From Acidobacteriota bacterium (GTDB lineage Bacteria; Acidobacteriota; Vicinamibacteria; Vicinamibacterales; Fen-181), in the NCBI GenBank assembly GCA_017883185.1, contig JADGOB010000029.1:1-35200 (forward strand): a stretch of 35,200 nucleotides of DNA. Direction: 5' to 3'. The notes under the pieces are model-generated. The model saw nothing but the letters and a program-made list of their open reading frames with translations. It searched no databases and was not told where the DNA came from. Both the position numbers and the translations under genes were made by a program. Below, piece by piece: positions 24,003 to 32,052 of this stretch (the first letter of the stretch is position 1; the number at the start of each line of letters is the position of its first letter).

Positions 24003-25934
24003 CTAACGCTTTGCGGCCCCGGCCACCAGGCGGCGGATCGCGTCGTGGTCGGCGGGCTTCGTCAGGTGGGCATCGAAGCCGTGCTGGCGCGAACGCTGCC
24101 GGTCCTCCTCCTGGCCCCATCCCGTGACCGCGATGAGGTACATGGCGCGGGTTCGCGGGTCTTCGCGCACCCGGCGGGCCAGTTCGTGGCCGCTCATGGT
24201 CGGCAGGCCGATGTCGAAGAGACCGATGTCGGGGCGGAATTCGGCGGCGACGGCCAGGGCGGTGAATCCATCGTAGGCCACGCGGACCTCGTGCCCGTGC
24301 AACTCGAGCAGGGTTCGCATCATGTCGGCAGCGTCGGCGCTGTCGTCAACCACCAGGATTCGCCGGCTCGGCGACTGATCGGGTTCGGCTCCCGCAGCGG
24401 CGGACGCCTCGGGCGCCCGGGCCCTGGGCAGTCGAACGACAAACTCGCATCCGCGCCCCGGGCCGTCGCTGTGAACCTCGACGCTGCCACCGTGCAGTTC
24501 GACCGTGCCGCGAACCAGCGCCAGGCCGATCCCCAATCCGCCCTGCCCCGCGTCGCTCGCCTGGATGAACATGTCGAACACGCGACCCTGGTCCTCGGGC
24601 CTGATGCCAATCCCGTTGTCGGTCACCGAGATGGCGACCTCGCTGTCTGAGGCCTCTGCCTTCACCGTCACCTTTCCGCACGGCGGCGTGAACTTCGCGG
24701 CGTTGTTCAATAAGTTGGTGAGCACCTGGACCAGGCGGTCGGGATCGCCATCCAACCAGACGTCTTCGGCGGCAGGCAGGACCACCAGTTCGTGGCCGCC
24801 ACGCTCGATGTTCGGCGCCGCCGCCTCCATCGCCTGCTGCATCACGTTGGTCAGCAGAAGCACCTGCTTGCGCAACTGGAGCTTGTTGCTCCCGATGCGG
24901 GTCACGTCGAGCAGGTCGTCCACCAGTCGCACGAGGTGGCGCAGTTGCCGGTCGATCACCGCCCGCGCCCGCACCGTCGTCTCGGCATCCGGCTCGTGGG
25001 CGAGCAGGTCGAACGCATAGCGGATAGGCGCGAGCGGATTCCGCAGCTCGTGGGACAAGGTGGCCAGGAACTCGCTCTTCCTCCGGTCGGCCTCCAGCAG
25101 CGTCAACTCGGCGCGCTTGCGCTCGGTCGTCTCGACCTGGGAGAAGACCAGACCTTCGACGCGCCCTTCCCGGTCGTTCACGGGCCGCAGCGTCCAGTCC
25201 CAGTAGGTGGTCCCCCGCTCGGGCTGATCGGGAAACACAAACGGCTTATCGTGGAACTCGACGGGGATCCCGGTATCCCGTACGCGCGTGAAGATCGCCT
25301 GATTCTCCTCGTGCGGGTACACGGCGAAGTGGTTCTTGCCAACCATCGCCTCTGGCGTGTAGCCGCAGCTGGCGGCGTAGGCCTCGTTCACCCGGACGAA
25401 GTTGAAGTCGCGATCCAGGTAGATCAGGTGGCTGTTCCTCGCACCGTTGACGACGGCCTGGAACACCGACTTCTCCCGCTCCAGGGACGCCCTGGCCTCG
25501 TCTCGGATCCGCGTCTCGGCGTCCCGCTGCGCCTCTTGCCCCCGCTGTGCCGCCACGCGCGTTTCGAACTCCGCCGCCCGCACCCTGGTCCGGCGATGCC
25601 ACTCGGAGACGATCGCCGCCGACAGGCCGACGACGACGAAAAGCCCCAGGCCCGCGAGTTCGGACGGATCGGCGATCGCAAAGCTCCGGCCCGGTGGCAG
25701 CATCCAGTAGGCTGCCAACGCCGCGGCCAGCAGCGTGGCGGTCATCCCTGCCCCGAAGCCGAAGAACAGGGCCGCGAGCATGACCGCAGGGTAGAAGGTC
25801 AGATAGGGCGGAATCCCGGGCCCCAGGGCATCGACGATCGCCTGGCGCAGCAGGAACGCGACGATGACGACCAACAAGGCCGCACCGTAACGAACCCAAG
25901 CCCGTCCGAGAGAATGGCCGAGAGTGCCGGGCAT
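24003..25934 (-). CDS. Hybrid histidine kinase: DUF4118-PAS-HisKA-HATPase-REC
   Basis: A 643-residue membrane sensor kinase starting at ATG 25934 (GGAG seven nt upstream). Residues about 15-110 are a DUF4118-type membrane region with four hydrophobic spans (PYLTFYPAVMLAALFFGFGAG). A short coiled coil (about 115-160) and a PAS domain (VFQAVVNGARNSHLIYLDRDF) follow. HisKA has the phosphoacceptor His295 in LSHELRNPL. The ATPase domain shows LLNNAAKFTP, DNGIGI and GGLGIGLALVRG. The C-terminal receiver domain carries the predicted phosphoacceptor Asp574 (LFDIGLPTMSG), with DDS at its start and a final LTKP lysine. There is no response regulator gene beside it, so output probably goes through another protein. 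The open frame continuing to 27047 covers the opposite-strand DUF1080 gene and is not real. Confidence 0.94.
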   Translation of the reverse strand: MPGTLGHSLGRAWVRYGAALLVVIVAFLLRQAIVDALGPGIPPYLTFYPAVMLAALFFGFGAGMTATLLAAALAAYWMLPPGRSFAIADPSELAGLGLFVVVGLSAAIVSEWHRRTRVRAAEFETRVAAQRGQEAQRDAETRIRDEARASLEREKSVFQAVVNGARNSHLIYLDRDFNFVRVNEAYAASCGYTPEAMVGKNHFAVYPHEENQAIFTRVRDTGIPVEFHDKPFVFPDQPERGTTYWDWTLRPVNDREGRVEGLVFSQVETTERKRAELTLLEADRRKSEFLATLSHELRNPLAPIRYAFDLLAHEPDAETTVRARAVIDRQLRHLVRLVDDLLDVTRIGSNKLQLRKQVLLLTNVMQQAMEAAAPNIERGGHELVVLPAAEDVWLDGDPDRLVQVLTNLLNNAAKFTPPCGKVTVKAEASDSEVAISVTDNGIGIRPEDQGRVFDMFIQASDAGQGGLGIGLALVRGTVELHGGSVEVHSDGPGRGCEFVVRLPRARAPEASAAAGAEPDQSPSRRILVVDDSADAADMMRTLLELHGHEVRVAYDGFTALAVAAEFRPDIGLFDIGLPTMSGHELARRVREDPRTRAMYLIAVTGWGQEEDRQRSRQHGFDAHLTKPADHDAIRRLVAGAAKR

Positions 25935-26099
25935 GCTGCCACTCCACTCTGCCTGTCGTCCATGGTGGGAAAAGGAAAGTGCCTTCCGAGAGTCTACAAG
26001 CCGGAGCGATTCGACGCAATCGGCGGGAGTCGCGACGAGGCGCGAAAAGGTGATCAATAATTCGGGTGGAGCCAAGGCCGCATGGAGGAGGAATCCCGC

Positions 26100-27050
26100 A
26101 TGAAGAGGGTCTGGATGGTCGCGTTGACGATCGCCGTGGTCATCGTCCCGTTGACGGGGCAAGACAGCTGGCGTCAATTGTTCGACGGCAAGACGCTTGA
26201 CGGGTGGTACGCCTGCAACGGCACCGCGCCGTTCACCGTGGAAGACGGCGCCATCGTCGGACCCACGGTGATCACCTCCCCGAACAGCTTCCTGTGCACG
26301 AAGGAGACGTTCGGCGACTTCATCCTCGAGTACGAGGTGAAGGTCGAGTCGGACATGAACAGCGGCGTCCAGGTCCGCAGCATCCCGAACACGGTGACCG
26401 CGCGCGAGGCTCGCGACGGCTGGAAGCTCCTGTGGGACGGCAAGACGACGGCCGGCTGGAGGGGCGCGAAGCTGGACCGGTTCCCGGCGAGCGGGTGGGA
26501 GATCCGCGACGGCCTCCTCACGGTGCTCGACGGCGAGGGGCGCGAGTCTGCAGCGGGCGGCGACATCGTCAGCGCGAGCCAGTACGCCAACTTCGAACTG
26601 ATCGTCGAGTTCAACATCTCGAAGGGCGCCAACAGCGGCGTCAAGTACTTCGTGGACACCGAGCTCAATAAGGGCGAAGGCTCCGCGATTGGCTGCGAGT
26701 TCCAGATCCTGGACGATGAGGTGCACCCGGACGCGAAGGCGGGCATGAACGGCAACCGGAAGCTGGCCGGGCTCTACGACCTGATCCCGCCCAGGAACAT
26801 CCGGTTCAATGGCGTCGGCGAGTGGAACCGCGCACGCATCGTCGTGAAAGGACCGCACGTCGAACACTGGCTGAACGGGTTCAAGACCGTGGAGTACGAG
26901 CGCGGCACGCAGATGTGGCGGGCGCTCGTGGACCACAGCAAGTACACGGCCTGGCCATCGTTCGGCGAGGCGCCGAAGGGGCACATTCTCCTGCAGGACC
27001 ACGGCAACCGCGTGTCGTTCCGCTCCATCAAGATCAAGGAGATCCAATGA
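26100..27050 (+). CDS. Exported DUF1080 protein formed from two fused DUF1080 genes
   Basis: A 316-residue protein starting at ATG 26100 (MKRVWMV), preceded by GGAGGAGG; residues 1-20 are a signal peptide. DUF1080 is a concanavalin-like beta-jelly-roll family now linked to hydrolysis or elimination of 3-keto-glycosides. Residues 27-94 begin a first copy ([10 protein letters not shown], then [16 protein letters not shown]), which stops after about 70 residues. At residue 96 the text switches to [16 protein letters not shown], typical of the start of a mature DUF1080 protein, and a complete second copy follows ([10 protein letters not shown] at 111-120, [37 protein letters not shown]). An in-frame deletion joining two neighbouring DUF1080 genes explains this. 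The stop overlaps the next gene by 4 bp. Confidence 0.9.
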   Translation: MKRVWMVALTIAVVIVPLTGQDSWRQLFDGKTLDGWYACNGTAPFTVEDGAIVGPTVITSPNSFLCTKETFGDFILEYEVKVESDMNSGVQVRSIPNTVTAREARDGWKLLWDGKTTAGWRGAKLDRFPASGWEIRDGLLTVLDGEGRESAAGGDIVSASQYANFELIVEFNISKGANSGVKYFVDTELNKGEGSAIGCEFQILDDEVHPDAKAGMNGNRKLAGLYDLIPPRNIRFNGVGEWNRARIVVKGPHVEHWLNGFKTVEYERGTQMWRALVDHSKYTAWPSFGEAPKGHILLQDHGNRVSFRSIKIKEIQ

Positions 27051-28459
27051 CGAACTCCTCTCGTCGTCGTTTCATCAAGACGTCCGTGGCCGGTTCGGCC
27101 GGCCTCCTCGTACCGACGTTCCTCCCGCGGACGTATCTGTTCGGCGAGCAGACGCCGCCGAGCCGCCGGATCGCCGTCGCGCAGATCGGATGCGGGCGCA
27201 TGGGCAGCGATGACATGCGCGCCACGATGAAGCACGACCTCTGCCGGATGGTGGCGGTCTGCGACCTCGACTCGAAGCGGCTGGAAGCGGCGCGCAGCGA
27301 GGTCGAGCGGTTCTACAAGGGCAAGGGCGAGAGCCGGGTGGACGTGAAGGCGTATCGCGACTACAAAGAGGTGCTGGCGCGGTCGGATATCGACGCGGTG
27401 ATCGTGTCGGTGCCGGACCACTGGCACGCTCTGGTCGCGGTCGAGGCGGCCATCGCGGGCAAGGACCTCTACGTCCAGAAGCCGGTGACCTATGGCATCG
27501 CCGAGGCGATCGCGTTGCGGACGGCTGTGCGCGCCAAGAGCCGGATCCTGCAGACCGGCAGCCAGCAACGATCCTCAAAGCCGTGGAACACCTTCCGCGT
27601 GGCCAGCGAGGCGGTGCGCAACGGGCGGATCGGCCAGGTGAAAACGGTGCAGATCGGGATCGGACAGGACCAGCCGAAGAAGAAGGCGCCGGCTCCCGAG
27701 CCGGTCCCCGCGAATCTCGACTTCGAGCGATGGCTGGGGCCCGCACCGCAGCAGCCGTACATGGAGGCCCGTGTCCATCCGCAGGAGGGCTATGGCCGCC
27801 CGGGCTGGATCACGACCGAGGATTTCGGCCTCGGGATGATCACCAACTGGGGCGCGCACCACGTGGACATCGCGCACTGGGGCATCGGGATGGAGTTGAG
27901 CGGCCCGACCACGATCGAGGCGCGCGCGACGTTCATGACCGACGACGTCTGGACGGTCCACTACACGTACCACGTCGAGATGATGTATCCGAACGGCGTG
28001 CTGGTCGTGATGGACGACACCTTCCCGAACGGCATCCGGTTCGAGGGCACCGAGGGCTGGGTGTTCTGCGCTCGCGGCGCGGAGCAAGTGACGGCCAGTG
28101 ACCCGAAGGCCGCGAACCAGGCAGACGCGAGCAAGGCGCTCAACGCGAGCAGCGCGCGCATCCTGACCGCCCAGCTCGGGGCGACCGACAAGCGGTGGCC
28201 GGCCAGCAGCGACCACTACCTGAACTGGCTGGCGTCGATTGTGTCCAGGCACGATCCGATCGCGCCGATCGATCAGTCGGCGCGAAGCCTGGAGGCGTGC
28301 GCGGCGGCGTGGATCGGGATGAAGCTGGGGCGGAAGCTGACCTGGGACCCGGTGAAGGAACAGTTCGTGGACGACGCGGAGGCCAACGCGTTGTGCGCGC
28401 GCAAACCCCGGTCGGCCGATTTCGACATCGCGCGGGTGATGAAGAAAGCGGGGCTGTAG
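27047..28459 (+). CDS. Tat-exported Gfo/Idh/MocA-family oxidoreductase
   Basis: A 470-residue NAD(P)-dependent oxidoreductase. The N-terminus carries a twin-arginine signal ([21 protein letters not shown]). The Rossmann domain starts with [12 protein letters not shown] (about 42-53), followed by [10 protein letters not shown] and [27 protein letters not shown]; the family EKP motif reads QKP here. The C-terminal domain includes [14 protein letters not shown], with the His residues usually near the substrate. Tat-exported members are common in Acidobacteriota, Planctomycetota and Bacteroidota, and some oxidise sugars at C3. The start ATGA overlaps the DUF1080 stop, so the two proteins are made together. 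A joint 3-keto-sugar route (oxidise, cleave, reduce) is inferred. Confidence 0.93.
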   Translation: MTNSSRRRFIKTSVAGSAGLLVPTFLPRTYLFGEQTPPSRRIAVAQIGCGRMGSDDMRATMKHDLCRMVAVCDLDSKRLEAARSEVERFYKGKGESRVDVKAYRDYKEVLARSDIDAVIVSVPDHWHALVAVEAAIAGKDLYVQKPVTYGIAEAIALRTAVRAKSRILQTGSQQRSSKPWNTFRVASEAVRNGRIGQVKTVQIGIGQDQPKKKAPAPEPVPANLDFERWLGPAPQQPYMEARVHPQEGYGRPGWITTEDFGLGMITNWGAHHVDIAHWGIGMELSGPTTIEARATFMTDDVWTVHYTYHVEMMYPNGVLVVMDDTFPNGIRFEGTEGWVFCARGAEQVTASDPKAANQADASKALNASSARILTAQLGATDKRWPASSDHYLNWLASIVSRHDPIAPIDQSARSLEACAAAWIGMKLGRKLTWDPVKEQFVDDAEANALCARKPRSADFDIARVMKKAGL

Positions 28460-28480
28460 CGCGGTCGGCTCGAAGCAGCG

Positions 28481-28538
28481 TCACGCGTGATCGTGTCCGT
28501 GCTCTCTATGTTCTTTGTGGTTGTGTTCTTTGTGGTTG
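28481..28538. repeat. Palindrome and 15-bp tandem duplication after the oxidoreductase gene
   Basis: TCACGCGTGA at 28481-28490 is identical to the palindrome at 23923-23932. The 15-mer TGTTCTTTGTGGTTG is then repeated exactly at 28509-28523 and 28524-28538. The tract is unusually T-rich for this sequence and precedes the racemase gene start by about 50 bp. Confidence 0.8.
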
Positions 28539-28589
28539 TAAGATCCGCTTTCCGTGAGCGCCGTCTCACACCAGATTCGAGGGGCCCTG

Positions 28590-29657
28590 ATGCGATTGTC
28601 GAACATGATCTTTGCCGTCGATCTCCATGCGTGCGGTGAACCGGGGCGCGTGATTGTCGGCGGCGTGCGGGATGTACCGGGCCGGACGATGTTCGAGAAG
28701 ATGAAGTATCTCGAACAGCACCAGGACGACCTGCGCAAGCGGATGCTGCGCGAGCCGCGCGGCTACCCGGCCGCCAACTGCAATCTCATCCTCCCGCCAA
28801 CCCGCCCCGAGGCCGACGCGGGGTTCGTCATCATGGAGCAGGTCGAGTACCCGCCGATGTCGGGCACCAACACGATCTGCGTAACGACCGCGCTCCTCGA
28901 GACCGGCATGGTCCCCATGCGCGAGCCGGTCACAGACCTGGTGCTGGAGGCGCCGGCCGGCCTCGTCGGCGTGCGGGCCGAGTGTTCGAACGGCAAGGTC
29001 ACGAAGGTGACGTTTCAGAACGTGCCGGCCTTTGCTGTGCACCTGGACAAGACGATCGAAGTGCCGCACCTCGGCGCCGTCACCGTCGATGTCGCGTGGG
29101 GCGGGATGTTCTACGTCATGGCCGACGCCGCGCCGTTCGGCCTGCGGCTCACGCCGGATGAGGGGCGCGACATCGTGCGCATCGGCGAGATGATCAAGGC
29201 CGCCACCGCGGAGCAGTTGCCCGTCGTGCACCCGCAAAATCCGGAGATCGTCGGCGTCACGATCGCCCAACTGTCCGGGCCGCCCAGCGCCGAGGGCGCC
29301 CACCTGAAGAACGCGGTGATTGTCTCCACCGGAAAGCTCGACTGGGAACGCCCGGCGACGTGGACCGGCGCGATCGACCGGTCACCGTGCGGCACCGGGA
29401 CGTGCGCGAAGATGGCGGTACTCCACGCCAAGGGCGCCCTGCCGCTCCAGCGGGACTTTCACCACGAGGGGATCCTGGGCACGATTTTCACCGGCCGACT
29501 CGTGGAAGAGACCACCGTCGGCCCCTACAAAGCCGTGGTGCCGACGATCAGCGGGCGGGCGTGGATCACCGGCTTCGCGCAGTACGTCGTGGACGCCGAG
29601 GACCCGTTCCCCGAGGGGTTCACGGTTGGCGACATCTGGGCGGGCGGCACCACCTAG
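28590..29657 (+). CDS. Proline racemase-family protein (Ser/Cys type; hydroxyproline epimerase or dehydratase)
   Basis: A 355-residue protein. The start ATG 28590 (MRLSNMIFAVDLHACGEP) was chosen because GAGGGG lies 5 nt upstream and this matches the family N-terminus; an open frame begins 36 nt earlier. Proline racemases and 4-hydroxyproline 2-epimerases use two catalytic Cys residues. Here the first position is Ser91 in PPMSGTNTIC and the second is Cys267 in DRSPCGTGTCAK. Ser/Cys members of the superfamily have been associated with hydroxyproline epimerase or 3-hydroxyproline dehydratase activity, so plain proline racemisation is less likely. No hydroxyproline catabolic operon is adjacent. 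The gene converges with the nitroreductase gene across a strong hairpin. Confidence 0.9.
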   Translation: MRLSNMIFAVDLHACGEPGRVIVGGVRDVPGRTMFEKMKYLEQHQDDLRKRMLREPRGYPAANCNLILPPTRPEADAGFVIMEQVEYPPMSGTNTICVTTALLETGMVPMREPVTDLVLEAPAGLVGVRAECSNGKVTKVTFQNVPAFAVHLDKTIEVPHLGAVTVDVAWGGMFYVMADAAPFGLRLTPDEGRDIVRIGEMIKAATAEQLPVVHPQNPEIVGVTIAQLSGPPSAEGAHLKNAVIVSTGKLDWERPATWTGAIDRSPCGTGTCAKMAVLHAKGALPLQRDFHHEGILGTIFTGRLVEETTVGPYKAVVPTISGRAWITGFAQYVVDAEDPFPEGFTVGDIWAGGTT

Positions 29658-29775
29658 ACGGGCTTGCGCCTGGCGACCTGCGGCCTTGCTGGCGCGACAC
29701 ACCCGCACGTCGATCTCTCGTTGCATCCCCAGGAGCCAGTGTGAATGCGACGGTCACGTGGCGAAGCTGCGCCGT

Positions 29776-29799
29776 GCCGGCCGCAAGCCGCCGGCCGGC
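29776..29799 (-). terminator. Hairpin between convergent genes, terminator candidate
   Basis: GCCGGCCG (29776-29783) pairs perfectly with CGGCCGGC (29792-29799) around an 8-nt loop. It begins 3 nt past the nitroreductase stop codon and lies 119 bp past the racemase stop, so it may act in both directions. There is no T tract on either side. Confidence 0.55.
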
Positions 29800-29802
29800 G
29801 CG

Positions 29803-30450
29803 CTACTTCTTCGGGTACCCGACCGACTGCGCGAGCACGATGACTTGCGTCTCGCGCAGCTTCAGCGCCTTGCCAAGCGCACCCTTGTCCACCGACGCGC
29901 GCGCCACCGTCGCGAGGCCTTCCGACGCGCAGTAGAGGTAGGCGTTGGCCGAGATGAACCCGGCATCAGCGCCGACGTTCATGGCCTGCTGCGGGTCCGT
30001 GGCCGGACGGCCGGCCTTCGTCATGTCGGCCACGTAGACGAGGTTGAGCGCGGCCGTGGCCGGGAAAGGCTGCGTGCCCGTGACGGCGCGCAGGTCGCCG
30101 GACGCGACGGGGTTGAGGGCGTGCGCCTTTGCGTCGTAGATGTAGGCGCCTTCCGGCATCACCACATAGACGTCGATCTCCTGCTTGTTGCTCGCTGACG
30201 GCGCGGTGCGGTGACCATCAGGCCGGTTGATGCCCCAGGCGGCCCAGAGCAGGTTGGACAGCACCTGCGGCGGCAGCTTCTCGCTGCCGTACTCGCGGGC
30301 CGACTGCCGCGCCTTCAGCACCTGCATCAGCGGCTTCCCGCCGTCGGTCTGCGGTGCCGGCAACTTGATCGGTGACAGGTTCTGCGCGGCCACGGCCGTG
30401 CACGCGATGGCGATGAGGGTGACCAGTGCAAGCAAGCTTCGTTGAATCAT
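29803..30450 (-). CDS. Exported SagB-type nitroreductase-fold protein
   Basis: A 215-residue protein with a signal peptide (residues 1-22, cut before QNLSP). The mature part has the SagB/ThcOx nitroreductase pattern: LKARQSAREYGSEKLPPQVLSNLLWAAWGINRPDGHRTAPSASNKQEI in its usual place (key parts RQSAREY, WAAWGINR and RTAPSASN), then GADAGFISANAYLYCASEGLATV. Such proteins bind FMN and act as oxidases or reductases; SagB enzymes form azoles in peptide antibiotics, but stand-alone members are of unknown function. Export is odd for a flavin enzyme and implies a periplasmic role or Sec export before cofactor insertion. A perfect TATAAT lies about 100 bp upstream on the minus strand (30557-30552). 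Confidence 0.92.
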   Translation of the reverse strand: MIQRSLLALVTLIAIACTAVAAQNLSPIKLPAPQTDGGKPLMQVLKARQSAREYGSEKLPPQVLSNLLWAAWGINRPDGHRTAPSASNKQEIDVYVVMPEGAYIYDAKAHALNPVASGDLRAVTGTQPFPATAALNLVYVADMTKAGRPATDPQQAMNVGADAGFISANAYLYCASEGLATVARASVDKGALGKALKLRETQVIVLAQSVGYPKK

Positions 30451-30551
30451 GGCGGGTATCTCCAGGGGCAGCCCAGCAAAGCTCCGCGTCGAACCGCCGA
30501 GATCGGACAGACGGCCGTCGCGGATCTTCGCTGTAGGGCCGATGACGGCTG

Positions 30552-30557
30552 ATTATA
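30552..30557 (-). promoter_or_regulatory. -10 element for the nitroreductase gene
   Basis: Perfect TATAAT on the minus strand, in a locally AT-rich spot inside the 217-bp gap, about 100 nt before the start codon. No good -35 is present at 16-18 bp, so activation by a regulator or an extended leader is possible. Confidence 0.4.
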
Positions 30558-30667
30558 CTACTGCAGAGTCTGTCTTGTGAGACGACGTGCCGATTCGGCG
30601 CGGTCCCAGGAGTGGACGATCTCCGGCCCCGGCCGGCCAGGCGCGATAGCCGGGAGCGCCCACCCGG

Positions 30668-31783
30668 CTACTGGTCCGCGCGTCCCTGGAGCAGCGGCTC
30701 CACGGGCAGCGTCTGCGCGCCGTTCTCGGTGCACACCGCATAGGTGGCCGCGTACATACCGACGCCAGCGTGCTCACCCTTCGCGTTGAGTATGTAGAAG
30801 TTGATCGAGAAGTTCGGCAGGCCGCGGTCGTTCAGCAGGCGCTTCTCGATCGTGTTCGACTGGATCCGCTTCAACGCGTCGAGGCCCGCGTCCTTCGGGT
30901 GCATCCCGCGGCGCATGTTCTCGACGATGAGGTACGAGCACAGGTTGTAGAGGTTCGCCTCGCCGCGCCCCGTCGAGCCAGCCGCGCCCACCTCGTTGTC
31001 CAGATAGAGCCCCGCGCCGAGGATCGGCGAGTCGCCCGTCCGCCCCGGGATCTTCCACGCCAGGCCGCTCGTCGTCGTGACGCCGCAGATCTCCCCCTTG
31101 GGGCTGAGCCCGTCGCAGTTGATCGTCCCGTAGTAGTGCGCCGGGTCGAAACCGAACTCCCGCATCACGGCCAGGCTGATCTTCTTGACCTCGAGGGCGC
31201 GGTCCGCCGGCGTGAGGTAGTGCAACGGATCCGTGCGGCGCTTCCACTCGAGCCACGCCTTGCGCGAGGTGTCGGTGTTGAGGTCGGGAACGACCTCGAA
31301 GCCCAGGTTGCGGGCAAACTCCTGGGCGCCCTGCCCGACGATCAGGTGGTGGTCGGTGAGGTCGGCGACGGCCTTCCCGACGAGCGACGGCGTCTTGACG
31401 CCTTCGATCTCGGCCACGCCGCCGGCGCGCTTCTTTGGTCCGTGCATGCAGCACGAGTCGAGTTGCACGACGCCATCGGCGTTCGGCAGGCCGCCGAAGC
31501 CCACACTGGTGTCGAGCGGGTCGAGTTCGACGATGTTAACGCCGGCGATGACGGCGTCGAGAACGTCGGCGCCCGACGTGATCATCGCAAACGCCTTCTC
31601 GACCGCTGTCTGGGTGCCGCCGTTCTTGAAACGGTTGCCGTTGGCCGACGCCACGACGAGCGGCTTCACACTCTTCGGCGTCATCACGGTCGGCGCCTGC
31701 CCGAACACGCTCTTCGGGGCCGCCGCCGCCACGGCCACCGCGGCCCCAGTCTGCACGAACTGCCGACGGTTGATCCTGCTCAT
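30668..31783 (-). CDS. Tat-exported N4-(beta-N-acetylglucosaminyl)-L-asparaginase
   Basis: A 371-residue Ntn-hydrolase of the glycosylasparaginase/asparaginase-2 family. The start is ATG 31783, with GGGAG 7 nt upstream; the open frame continuing to 33508 is spurious. The N-terminus has a twin-arginine signal (INRRQFVQTGAAVAVAAAAP). Family motifs are GGTQTAVEKA, LDPLDTSVGFGGLPNADGVVQLD, and the autocleavage region YYGTIN with predicted nucleophile Thr220, followed by TTTSGLAWKIPGRTGDSPILGAGLY and GSTGRGE. The enzyme cuts the GlcNAc-Asn bond left after glycoprotein breakdown, releasing aspartate and aminoglucose. Tat export places it outside the cytoplasm, beside other exported hydrolases. TATACT on the minus strand at 31855-31850 is a candidate -10. 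Confidence 0.94.
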   Translation of the reverse strand: MSRINRRQFVQTGAAVAVAAAAPKSVFGQAPTVMTPKSVKPLVVASANGNRFKNGGTQTAVEKAFAMITSGADVLDAVIAGVNIVELDPLDTSVGFGGLPNADGVVQLDSCCMHGPKKRAGGVAEIEGVKTPSLVGKAVADLTDHHLIVGQGAQEFARNLGFEVVPDLNTDTSRKAWLEWKRRTDPLHYLTPADRALEVKKISLAVMREFGFDPAHYYGTINCDGLSPKGEICGVTTTSGLAWKIPGRTGDSPILGAGLYLDNEVGAAGSTGRGEANLYNLCSYLIVENMRRGMHPKDAGLDALKRIQSNTIEKRLLNDRGLPNFSINFYILNAKGEHAGVGMYAATYAVCTENGAQTLPVEPLLQGRADQ

Positions 31784-31879
31784 GACACACTCCCGGAAGG
31801 CGGCCGGCGGCAGCCCGATCCAGGCCCCCACCCGACGCGACAGCGGCTGAGTATACCATCGCGCGGGCATTGACGGACC

Positions 31880-31905
31880 GTCCCGACGCGCAGTCCCAAC
31901 GCGCA
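31880..31905. repeat. 13-bp tandem duplication upstream of the glycosylasparaginase gene
   Basis: GTCCCGACGCGCA (31880-31892) is followed directly by GTCCCAACGCGCA (31893-31905), one mismatch. It lies in the 269-bp gap between the CocE stop and the asparaginase start, just upstream of its candidate promoter. Nothing else coding was seen in that gap. Confidence 0.7.
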
Positions 31906-32052
31906 GATAGGATGCCAGGGGATCGGGTTCATGTGCCCGCAGGGCTACTTCCACCAGCGCGTGTCGGCCGAGGGGGGCAGCAGGAGGAGTACGAGCGGCT
32001 GACCGGTGCACGTTCACGGTGACCTTCGACGACAACGTCTCCGCAGCGCCAC

